DNA of 9,157 bases, from the NCBI GenBank assembly GCA_002314465.1, contig DCGA01000120.1, positions 1 to 9,157 of the forward strand, given 5' to 3'. The notes beneath the pieces were generated by a model, which saw nothing but the letters and a program-made list of their open reading frames with translations, had not been told where the DNA came from and did not search any database. This DNA comes from a bacterium UBA1790 (GTDB taxonomy: Bacteria > Bacteroidota > Bacteroidia > Bacteroidales > Muribaculaceae). Both the position numbers and the translations under genes were made by a program. Positions 1 through 5,164 of this stretch are shown one piece after another. How positions within the stretch are numbered: position 1 is the stretch's first letter; each line of letters begins with the position of its first letter.

Positions 1-2
1 GC

Positions 3-812
3 GGAGGTCGCAGCCAGCGCGTTAACCACGGCACCGACCTGCGTGTGCGTGTCAAACTCACTCTCTCTGAGATTGCCAAGGGCACCGAAAAGAAACTTAA
101 GATTCCGCGCATGGTATCGTGTAAGGCTTGTAATGGCACAGGCGCTAAGAATGGTACCGAACTCAATACCTGCCACACGTGTCACGGCACTGGCGTAGAG
201 ACTCAGATTCGCCAAACCATGTTCGGCACTATGCAACAGCAGTTTGAGTGCCGCACCTGCCAGGGTAAGGGCAAGGAAATCAAGGTGCGTTGTCCCGAGT
301 GCAACGGTCAGGGTCTCAAACGTGCCGAGGATATCGTTACCGTAAACATTCCCGCAGGCGTTGCCGAGGGTATGGTACTTCGCATGAGCGGTAAGGGTAA
401 CGAGGCTCCCGGCGGTGGTGTTCCCGGCGATCTGCTCATTATCATCGAGGAAATCGAGGATGCACAGCTCATGCGCGACGGCAACGACCTCATCTATAAC
501 CTGATGATTGACTTCCCCACAGCAGTGCTGGGTGGCAAGGTCGATATCCCCAAGGTCGACGGTCAGGCTCGCGTTACCATTAAGCCCGGCACACAGTCGG
601 GTACGGTGCTGAGACTGCGCGGACAGGGGCTCCCTTCGCCAGAGCGTTACGGTACCGGCGACATGCTGGTAAATGTCATGGTTTACGTTCCCGAGCACCT
701 CACAAGCGACGAGCGCAAGGCTATCGAGGCTCTTCGCGACAAGGACAATCTCAAGGCTAACGAATCGACCAGTGCACGCATCTTTGGCCGCCTGCGCCAT
801 ATCTTCGACTAA
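3..812 (+). CDS. dnaJ: Chaperone protein DnaJ (5' truncated by window edge)
   Basis: This is the C-terminal two thirds of the Hsp40 co-chaperone that stimulates the DnaK ATPase and delivers unfolded clients in the cytoplasm. The reading frame is open from the first bases of the window, so the GTG at 45 is internal and not the start. The visible part begins just before the first substrate-binding domain. It carries the four zinc-binding CxxCxGxG repeats typical of type I DnaJ: CKACNGTG (120-143), CHTCHGTG (171-194), CRTCQGKG (249-272) and CPECNGQG (291-314). The second C-terminal beta domain follows, with the GDL and LRLRGQGLP motifs, and the protein ends in a short basic tail. About 270 codons are visible; full-length DnaJ is usually near 380 residues, so the J domain and Gly/Phe linker lie outside. 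Identification is secure; in this phylum grpE commonly lies just upstream, but that cannot be seen here. Confidence 0.97.
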   Translation, partial: GGRSQRVNHGTDLRVRVKLTLSEIAKGTEKKLKIPRMVSCKACNGTGAKNGTELNTCHTCHGTGVETQIRQTMFGTMQQQFECRTCQGKGKEIKVRCPECNGQGLKRAEDIVTVNIPAGVAEGMVLRMSGKGNEAPGGGVPGDLLIIIEEIEDAQLMRDGNDLIYNLMIDFPTAVLGGKVDIPKVDGQARVTIKPGTQSGTVLRLRGQGLPSPERYGTGDMLVNVMVYVPEHLTSDERKAIEALRDKDNLKANESTSARIFGRLRHIFD

Positions 813-821
813 CCCCGAGTC

Positions 822-940
822 TATAAAAGAAAATATATTATTATATCGTAAGAATATAGCCTTAAATGGATTTTACTCGCGTAGCGAGTTTATTTTCCAG
901 CCGAAGGCATAAACACTAAAAGATATATTTTCTTTTTATA
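822..940. repeat. 119-bp segment bounded by a 17/18-bp inverted repeat
   Basis: The left arm TATAAAAGAAAATATAT (822-838) matches the reverse complement of the right arm (923-940) except for one extra A/T. The segment starts 9 bases after the dnaJ stop and ends 31 bases before the next start codon, so it fills most of this 159-bp gap. The interior is AT-rich and contains two small hairpins, listed separately. Terminal inverted repeats around about 85 bp with no ORF would fit a miniature transposable element or a repetitive extragenic element. The ends are TATA, but no convincing target-site duplication can be told apart from the arms. The alternative is an RNA structure at the dnaJ 3' end; however, the stem is almost all A-U and no U-run follows, so it is a poor intrinsic terminator. 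Confidence 0.6.
875..908 (+). repeat. Twin GNA-triloop hairpins (REP-like)
   Basis: Two short palindromes lie 10 bases apart inside the inverted-repeat segment. The first is ACTCGC-GTA-GCGAGT (875-889), a perfect 6-bp GC-rich stem. The second is GCC-GAA-GGC (900-908), a 3-bp stem. Both have a GNA triloop, which closes compactly in single-stranded DNA or RNA. Small imperfect twin palindromes of this sort resemble REP sequences mobilised by Y1 (IS200/IS605-like) transposases, but one copy cannot prove it. Confidence 0.45.
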
Positions 941-971
941 CCCAATAAACAGTTATACTAAAATTATTTAG

Positions 972-1877
972 ATGAAACGTAATCACAATCACCGCGTGCC
1001 TCGTGCCACCGACAAGACGCTTGCCTTCACGGTGCGTCAAGAGAGCGGTTTGCTCGACTTCGTCATGAAGTGCCTCGACGGTATCAGCCGCAATAAGGCC
1101 AAGTCTATTCTCACCAAGGGTGGAGTAGAGGTTGACGGTCGTGTGCAAACCCACGTGGAGTTCAAGGTGCAGCCCGGCAGTGTGGTTAACATTAGCCGCC
1201 AGCCGCGTCCCATGGCAGTGAGCAATCCTCACTTCAACATCGTGTACGAGGACCAGTGGATTGTTGTCGTTGACAAGGAGCCGGGTGTGCTTTCTATGGG
1301 TGTGGGCGCCGGCAGTCTCAACATGAAGACGCTGCTCGACCGCCACTTCGTTGACACGCGCCAGAATTGCAAGGCCCATGTGGTACATCGCCTTGATTGC
1401 CGCACATCGGGACTCATGGTGTATGCCAAGAGCACCAAGGTTCAGCAAGACATGACCGAGGATTGGCACGCAACCGTTACCGACCGACGCTATGTGGCTC
1501 TTGTTGAAGGCGTGATGGAGCAGCCCGAAGGACGTGTCGAGAGTTACCTCAAGGACACTGCACGCATGGTCGTGATAAGCAGCCCCACCGACAACGGCGG
1601 TAAGTTTGCCGTTACTACATGGCGCCTCATGGAACAAGGCGAGAAGCATGCAATGCTCGAACTTAAGTTGCTCACCGGACGCAAGAACCAGATTCGCGTT
1701 CACATGGCCGACATCCACCACCCGGTGGTGGGCGATGGCAAGTATGGTAGCCAGGATGCTCCCGGCAGCCGCATGTGCCTGCACGCCTTCAAGTTGGCTC
1801 TCAAGCACCCGGTAACCGGCGAGGAACTCACCTTTGAGACTCCTGTTCCGCCTTATTTCTATCGTCGTATGCGATAA
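972..1877 (+). CDS. RluA-family rRNA pseudouridine synthase
   Basis: The 301-residue protein isomerises specific uridines to pseudouridine in structured RNA, most probably 23S rRNA, in the cytoplasm. An S4 RNA-binding domain spans about residues 24-75 (motifs SRNKAKSILTKGGVEVDGR and PGSVVNI). The RluA catalytic domain follows, with the signature HRLDCRTSG at 139-147, where D142 is the expected catalytic aspartate. Further family motifs are YVALVEG (174-180), GRKNQIRVHMA (236-246) and GDGKYG (254-259). Length and order match the RluC/RluD type, but target uridines cannot be assigned from sequence. The ATG at 972 gives a basic N-terminus just before the S4 domain; there is no Shine-Dalgarno, as usual in this phylum. 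No good -33/-7 promoter is visible just upstream, so transcription may read through from dnaJ across the inverted-repeat segment. A strong terminator follows the stop. Confidence 0.93.
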   Translation: MKRNHNHRVPRATDKTLAFTVRQESGLLDFVMKCLDGISRNKAKSILTKGGVEVDGRVQTHVEFKVQPGSVVNISRQPRPMAVSNPHFNIVYEDQWIVVVDKEPGVLSMGVGAGSLNMKTLLDRHFVDTRQNCKAHVVHRLDCRTSGLMVYAKSTKVQQDMTEDWHATVTDRRYVALVEGVMEQPEGRVESYLKDTARMVVISSPTDNGGKFAVTTWRLMEQGEKHAMLELKLLTGRKNQIRVHMADIHHPVVGDGKYGSQDAPGSRMCLHAFKLALKHPVTGEELTFETPVPPYFYRRMR

Positions 1878-1901
1878 ACCGTGCAAACAGATAAAATATA
1901 T

Positions 1902-1942
1902 CGAGGGGCAATGTCAACTGCGACACTGCCCCTCGTTTTTTT
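1902..1942 (+). terminator. Intrinsic terminator after the pseudouridine synthase gene
   Basis: CGAGGGGCA (1902-1910) pairs perfectly with TGCCCCTCG (1927-1935). Past a single A/C mismatch, an inner TGTC/GACA helix extends the stem, with an AACTGC loop. Seven Ts follow (1936-1942). The hairpin lies between convergent genes, 18 bases past the stop of the minus-strand SDR gene. On that strand it is followed only by ATATATTTTATC, so it is strong for the plus strand and weaker for the minus strand. Confidence 0.92.
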
Positions 1943-1959
1943 CTGCAATCACTGTCGGT

Positions 1960-2967
1960 TTATAGCCAGCCGGCGCTCTTGTACCACTCAATGGCCTCGT
2001 TTACGCCCTTCTCAAGCGGGTACTTGGGCGAGAAACCAAAGTCGCGCTGGGCGGGTGTGGTGTCACACAGCCAGTTGCGCTGTTTCATTATCTTGAACTT
2101 GTCGTTGTTGAGCGTTGTGGGCTTTAGGGTAAACTTGCTGTACCATGTGAGCACCTGGCACACAATCTTCACTACCCACAGAGGACACACCACGGGCAAA
2201 GCCCATTTCTTGCCCAGTGCCTTGCACACCATGCCACGGAATTCCTTCTGGGTGTAACCCTTGTTTTCGCTTATGTAGTAGGCCTTGCGCAGTGGGCCGC
2301 GCTCCAGGGCGTCCATCACGGCGTTGGCGAGATCCTTGACATAGATGAAGGTGAGCATTTGCTTCTTGTAGCCCACGCTGAAGTCAAAGCCGTTCTTGAT
2401 GCTCTTCATCATCAGGTAGTAGTCGCGCTCGTGGGGACCATAAACGCCTGTACAGCGGAATATGGTATAGGGATATCCCGGCTGCATCTGCAGGAATGTC
2501 TCGGCCTTGAGTTTTGACATGCCGTAGCGGGTGTTGGGCGAGGGAATCATGCCTTCGGTGAACGGGGTATAGTTCTCGTCGTCGCCCATGCCCATCACGC
2601 TCAGGCTACTCATGAGCAGGAATACCTCGGGAGTGGCATCAAGGTCGGCAAGTGTGTCTACAAGGGCACGCATGTAACCATAGTTTACGCGTTCAAACTC
2701 AATGTAGTTGGCACACTTGGTGGCACCCAGGTTGTGCACCACATAGTCCCACTTGCCGTGTTGCTCCAGGTGTTCGCCTATCTGCTTTTCGAGCACGTCG
2801 CTGTCGGTGAAGTCGAGTTCTATGAAATTGATGCGCTCGTCCTTGAGAAATTCGCGGTTAGTGGTGCTGCGCACTGCAGCCCATGTCTCGTGGCCACGGC
2901 GCAGTGCTTCCTCAACGAGGAATCCGCCTATGAATCCGCCTGCACCGGTAATGAGTATCTTCTTCAT
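1960..2967 (-). CDS. NAD(P)-dependent epimerase/dehydratase (extended SDR)
   Basis: This is a 335-residue cytoplasmic oxidoreductase or epimerase of the extended short-chain dehydrogenase superfamily. The N-terminal Rossmann nucleotide-binding motif is TGAGGFIG (residues 7-14). The catalytic elements are a serine in LMSSLSVMG (118-126) and Y148-x3-K152 in RYGMSK. The extended-SDR motif RCTGVYGP (171-178) is also present. The substrate cannot be read from the sequence: members act on nucleotide sugars, steroid-like or flavonoid-like substrates. A hydrophobic stretch near 257-273 resembles the C-terminal region of 3-beta-HSD/dihydroflavonol-reductase-like members and could mediate membrane contact; this is inference. 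The ATG at 2967 puts the glycine motif at the usual distance from the N-terminus. The gene stands alone, divergent from the lipoprotein gene and convergent with the pseudouridine synthase gene. Confidence 0.9.
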   Translation of the reverse strand: MKKILITGAGGFIGGFLVEEALRRGHETWAAVRSTTNREFLKDERINFIELDFTDSDVLEKQIGEHLEQHGKWDYVVHNLGATKCANYIEFERVNYGYMRALVDTLADLDATPEVFLLMSSLSVMGMGDDENYTPFTEGMIPSPNTRYGMSKLKAETFLQMQPGYPYTIFRCTGVYGPHERDYYLMMKSIKNGFDFSVGYKKQMLTFIYVKDLANAVMDALERGPLRKAYYISENKGYTQKEFRGMVCKALGKKWALPVVCPLWVVKIVCQVLTWYSKFTLKPTTLNNDKFKIMKQRNWLCDTTPAQRDFGFSPKYPLEKGVNEAIEWYKSAGWL

Positions 2968-2985
2968 ATTTTTTTATTTTCGGTA

Positions 2986-3017
2986 CGAAGTTACTACATT
3001 TTTTGCGAAACAGCATA
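2986..3017 (-). promoter_or_regulatory. Possible weak promoter of the SDR gene
   Basis: Read on the minus strand, TAACTTCG (2986-2993) matches the Bacteroidales -7 box TAnnTTTG at all but one constrained position. A TATG (3014-3017) lies 20 bases upstream of it, against consensus TTTG. Transcription would start about 12 bases before the ATG at 2967. Two mismatches in AT-rich DNA make this tentative. Confidence 0.35.
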
Positions 3018-3058
3018 TAATATCACTTTTTTACAAAACTTTCTTTAATTTTTTTTAC

Positions 3059-3066
3059 TAACTTTG
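3059..3066 (+). promoter_or_regulatory. Isolated -7 box TAACTTTG, possible second start for the lipoprotein gene
   Basis: TAACTTTG matches the Bacteroidales -7 consensus TAnnTTTG exactly. At the proper distance upstream there is only an A-run, so no -33 box supports it. If used, it would give a leader of roughly 80 bases before the ATG at 3152, running through the better promoter at 3095-3126. Confidence 0.3.
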
Positions 3067-3094
3067 CACAACCTTTTTAAACTATTGTAATTTT

Positions 3095-3126
3095 TTTGCG
3101 TCAATAATAGTGACAATATATTTTTG
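3095..3126 (+). promoter_or_regulatory. Consensus promoter of the small lipoprotein gene
   Basis: TTTG (3095-3098) is separated by 20 bases from TATTTTTG (3119-3126). This matches the Bacteroidales sigma-70-type consensus TTTG-N19-21-TAnnTTTG at every constrained base. The predicted transcription start is about 7 bases past the -7 box, leaving a leader of about 18-20 bases before the ATG at 3152. Confidence 0.72.
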
Positions 3127-3151
3127 TAGAACTTTTTAAATAGCTGTCGAT

Positions 3152-3529
3152 ATGAAAAGATTTTTACAACTCATGATGATAGTAGTGATTGGCTTGGGAT
3201 TCACTTCTTGTGACAACCAATACTACAACGATGCACCCTTCCTGGGTACATGGGAGAGCATTCGATATGGCGAGAACGGCTATGAGTATGACCTTCGCCT
3301 CGATGAATTTCACAAGTACGTATTCTATAGCGACGGTACTGGCGTTTACAGGCAGTATGATGGTCTGGTAACTCGTTTCTTCTGGGATGATTACCCCCCA
3401 AACAAACTCCAACTGCGCCAAAGCGATGGTCTCAACGAGTACCTGTACTACGACTTTGACGGTCGTTACATGCTCCTGAGCACTCATTCTAACTTCCGCA
3501 CTTATTACCTTTACGAGCCCATTTGGTAA
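3152..3529 (+). CDS. Small tyrosine-rich lipoprotein, lipocalin-like
   Basis: The protein has 125 residues. The first 20 form a lipoprotein signal peptide: basic MKR, a hydrophobic core, then FTSC with the lipid-bearing cysteine at residue 20 (F instead of L at -3, tolerated in Bacteroidota). It should therefore sit in the inner or outer membrane facing the periplasm, or on the cell surface. The mature part contains FLGTWESIRY (30-39). Such a GTW motif near the start is typical of small lipocalin-like beta-barrel domains in Bacteroidota, and alternating aromatic and polar residues fit beta strands. About 17 of roughly 105 mature residues are tyrosine, and no cysteine follows the lipid anchor. 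No enzyme motif is visible, and neither ligand nor partner can be named. It has its own promoter and a strong terminator, so it is a single-gene unit. The lipoprotein call is firm; the lipocalin-like fold is inferred. Confidence 0.85.
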   Translation: MKRFLQLMMIVVIGLGFTSCDNQYYNDAPFLGTWESIRYGENGYEYDLRLDEFHKYVFYSDGTGVYRQYDGLVTRFFWDDYPPNKLQLRQSDGLNEYLYYDFDGRYMLLSTHSNFRTYYLYEPIW

Positions 3530-3557
3530 GGGCATCGGTCAGGTGACGATACCACAG

Positions 3558-3592
3558 GGTCCTCTATCCCCAACCGGATAGAGGACCTTTTT
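3558..3592 (+). terminator. Strong intrinsic terminator after the lipoprotein gene
   Basis: GGTCCTCTATCC (3558-3569) pairs perfectly with GGATAGAGGACC (3576-3587) across a 6-base loop CCAACC. Five Ts follow (3588-3592). It lies 28 bases after the lipoprotein stop codon and isolates the downstream non-coding gap from readthrough. Confidence 0.93.
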
Positions 3593-3643
3593 ATAACTAA
3601 ATTGAGGAAATTTTAATAAAAAATGTACTTTTTTGTAATAAAA

Positions 3644-3675
3644 TTTGGTAAATTGCATTGAATTTATTACTTTTG
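3644..3675 (+). promoter_or_regulatory. Perfect-consensus promoter with no ORF behind it
   Basis: TTTG (3644-3647), a 20-base spacer and TACTTTTG (3668-3675) match the Bacteroidales promoter consensus at all constrained bases. The predicted start is near 3682. It follows the lipoprotein terminator, and no plus-strand ORF of any length begins in the next 130 bases. It therefore either drives a small RNA or is a distal promoter of the phosphatase operon. Confidence 0.68.
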
Positions 3676-3681
3676 CCAATA

Positions 3682-3817
3682 GAAAAGTAACAAAAGATTT
3701 TTTAGCACAACACAAGTGGTGTTGCTTTATCGTCAATACCGCTTTTATCGAAGTAAATTTTCTCATACTCTAAAACTGGCGGGTGCGATTTTGGGAAAAA
3801 TCGCACCCGTTCTATTT
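3682..3817 (+). ncRNA. Candidate small RNA (or structured leader) upstream of the phosphatase operon
   Basis: In the 342-bp gap 3530-3871, this stretch starts just after a perfect-consensus promoter and ends at a terminator-like hairpin, giving a predicted transcript of about 130 bases. It contains an internal hairpin: CAACAC (3708-3713) pairs with GTGTTG (3719-3724), and an outer AG/CT (3704-3705, 3725-3726) is separated by a 2-base CA bulge. A mostly unpaired A/U-rich stretch follows (about 3727-3778), then the 13-bp terminal stem. No family (6S, tmRNA, RNase P, SRP, known riboswitch) is recognised. Alternatively it is a leader with an attenuator for the phosphatase genes, although those have their own promoter right after the stem. 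The elements are seen directly; that they form an RNA gene is inference. Confidence 0.45.
3780..3809 (+). terminator. 13-bp terminator-like hairpin
   Basis: CGGGTGCGATTTT (3780-3792) pairs perfectly with AAAATCGCACCCG (3797-3809) across the loop GGGA. The tail is TTCTATTTG, U-rich but interrupted, so termination may be incomplete. The stem ends 5 bases before the -33 box of the phosphatase promoter, so it could insulate that promoter from upstream transcription. Confidence 0.7.
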
Positions 3818-3847
3818 GTATTATTTCCCCTTTTTGTTGTAAATTTG
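3815..3847 (+). promoter_or_regulatory. Consensus promoter of the phosphatase operon
   Basis: TTTG (3815-3818), a 21-base spacer and TAAATTTG (3840-3847) match the Bacteroidales consensus at all constrained positions. Transcription should start near 3854, leaving an 18-base leader before the ATG at 3872. No operator-like repeat is evident around it. Confidence 0.75.
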
Positions 3848-3871
3848 CACTGAACTTATATTTACAAGATA

Positions 3872-5164
3872 ATGAAACATAGATTTATTCTGTGTTTGCT
3901 TGCGGGCGCAGCTGTCGTCCTCGGCGCTACTGCTGGTGCCAGAGAGGACTTTAAGGCCGACATTCGCATCAGTGCCAATAATTACTGGGCTTATCCCGAC
4001 CAGTCGCTGCCTGCTCTCACGCCAGCCCCCGAGGGTTATACTCCTTTCTTCATGAACCACTATGGCCGTCACGGCAGTCGTTGGCTCATAGGCAAGCGTG
4101 CCTATGATTATCCCGTTAAGCAACTCGAGATAGGCGAGCGCAACGGTATGCTCACTCCTCGCGGCAAGGAAGTGCTGGAGATGGCTCGCAAGATGCGCGA
4201 GGATGCACAGGGCCGCGATGGCGAACTCAGTGATGTGGGTCACGAGCAGCACCAGCGCATTGCACGACGCATGTATGCCAATTTCCCCGAAATCTTTGCA
4301 GGTGATGCTCCCGTGCGTGCCCGTTCCACTATCGTTATCCGTTGCATCCTCTCTATGCAAAACGAGGTTGACGTGCTCAAGTCGCTCAATCCCAACCTGC
4401 GCATCTCTACCGATGCCAGCGAGGCCGAGATGTACTATATGAACTACGACGATCCCGCAGTCAAGCCTTTGCGCAAGAGCGCCTACAAGTACTTCGACGA
4501 TTTCCGCGACAAGCACGTGAAGCCCGACGCTATGCTCAAGCGTCTGTTCAAGAACAAGAAGTTTGCCAAGGATAGTATCGATGGTACCGAACTCATGATC
4601 ACTCTCTTTGACCTTGTGGGCAACATGCAGAGCCATCATGCATATGATAACGTAAATCTCTACGATATCTTCTCGGTTGAAGATGCTTACAACGTGTGGT
4701 CTTACAACAACATGCGCTGGTACATCTTCAGCGGCGAGACTCCTCTCACTCAGTGCCGTGTCGATTACATGGAGGCTAATCTTGTGCGCAGTTTCATCGA
4801 GGATGCCGACCGTGCCATCAATCAGGGAGGCAACAGTGCGAGTCTGCGATTCGGCCACGAGAGCGTGGTTCTGCCGCTGGTGTGCCTCATGGGCATCAAT
4901 GGCATGGACTACCAGACCACCGATCTTGAGCATCTTGCCGACCATTGGCGCACCTACGAGGTATTCCCCATGGCATGCAACGTGCAGATGGTATACTACC
5001 GCAACGCACAGGACGATATTATCGTTAAGGTATTGCTCAACGAGCGCGAAGCTACACTGCCCGTAGCCACCGATATGGCTCCTTACTATCGCTGGAGCGA
5101 TGTGCGCGACTACTTACTCGACAAACTTTCACGCCAACCCTACGTTAAATCAATCATACAATGA
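3872..5164 (+). CDS. Exported histidine-type phosphatase, first of a tandem pair
   Basis: The 430-residue protein belongs to the histidine phosphatase superfamily, branch 2 (histidine acid phosphatase / phytase / MINPP-like). These enzymes hydrolyse phosphomonoesters through a phosphohistidine intermediate. A signal peptide covers about residues 1-23 (MKHR, then a hydrophobic Ala/Leu/Val core ending AGA), so it is exported to the periplasm or beyond. The nucleophile motif is YGRHGSR (64-70, catalytic H67). RST at 151-153 and R157 lie in a block shared with the next gene that probably helps form the phosphate pocket. The C-terminal motif is RFGHES, with H329-E330 where acid phosphatases have His-Asp and MINPPs have His-Ala-Glu. 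Glutamate would be the proton donor. Substrate is unknown; inositol phosphates or other small organic phosphates are plausible. It overlaps the next gene by 4 bases (ATGA), implying translational coupling. Confidence 0.88.
   Translation: MKHRFILCLLAGAAVVLGATAGAREDFKADIRISANNYWAYPDQSLPALTPAPEGYTPFFMNHYGRHGSRWLIGKRAYDYPVKQLEIGERNGMLTPRGKEVLEMARKMREDAQGRDGELSDVGHEQHQRIARRMYANFPEIFAGDAPVRARSTIVIRCILSMQNEVDVLKSLNPNLRISTDASEAEMYYMNYDDPAVKPLRKSAYKYFDDFRDKHVKPDAMLKRLFKNKKFAKDSIDGTELMITLFDLVGNMQSHHAYDNVNLYDIFSVEDAYNVWSYNNMRWYIFSGETPLTQCRVDYMEANLVRSFIEDADRAINQGGNSASLRFGHESVVLPLVCLMGINGMDYQTTDLEHLADHWRTYEVFPMACNVQMVYYRNAQDDIIVKVLLNEREATLPVATDMAPYYRWSDVRDYLLDKLSRQPYVKSIIQ

Noticed and set aside
45..47. 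GTG at 45 as the start of the first gene
   Set aside because: The frame is open upstream to the window edge with DnaJ-like sequence (GTDLR just before), so the start lies outside the window.
813..971. The dnaJ-distal inverted repeat as an ordinary intrinsic terminator
   Set aside because: The arms are 84 bases apart, almost entirely A/T, and no U-run follows the right arm. A functional terminator would need a shorter GC-rich stem like the four clear ones in this window.
936..1886. Long minus-strand ORF (316 codons) opposite the pseudouridine synthase gene
   Set aside because: It mirrors a well-recognised plus-strand gene, runs through its terminal stop region, and has no promoter or recognisable domain. 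Codon use that avoids TTA, CTA and TCA leaves such shadow frames open.
2734..3061. Two overlapping plus-strand ORFs (about 100 codons) antisense to the SDR N-terminus and running into the divergent gap
   Set aside because: Both overlap the clear Rossmann-fold start of the SDR gene in antisense, and their ends are translated AT-rich promoter DNA.
3539..3766. 75-codon minus-strand ORF in the 342-bp non-coding gap
   Set aside because: It runs across the lipoprotein terminator and the plus-strand promoter, is Lys/Phe/Tyr-rich as expected of translated AT-rich DNA, and has no good promoter of its own.
3768..3780. On the minus strand GTTTTAGAG appears beside the 3780-3809 stem, recalling the start of some Cas9-type CRISPR repeats
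   Set aside because: There is one short copy, with no repeat-spacer periodicity and no cas gene in the window. It is coincidence.
3821..4945. Long minus-strand ORF (374 codons) opposite the first phosphatase, with a similar one (5470-6462) opposite the second
   Set aside because: The two antisense translations resemble each other only because the sense genes are paralogs. The first also reads through the phosphatase promoter, and its composition is His/Val/Ala-rich with no domain.
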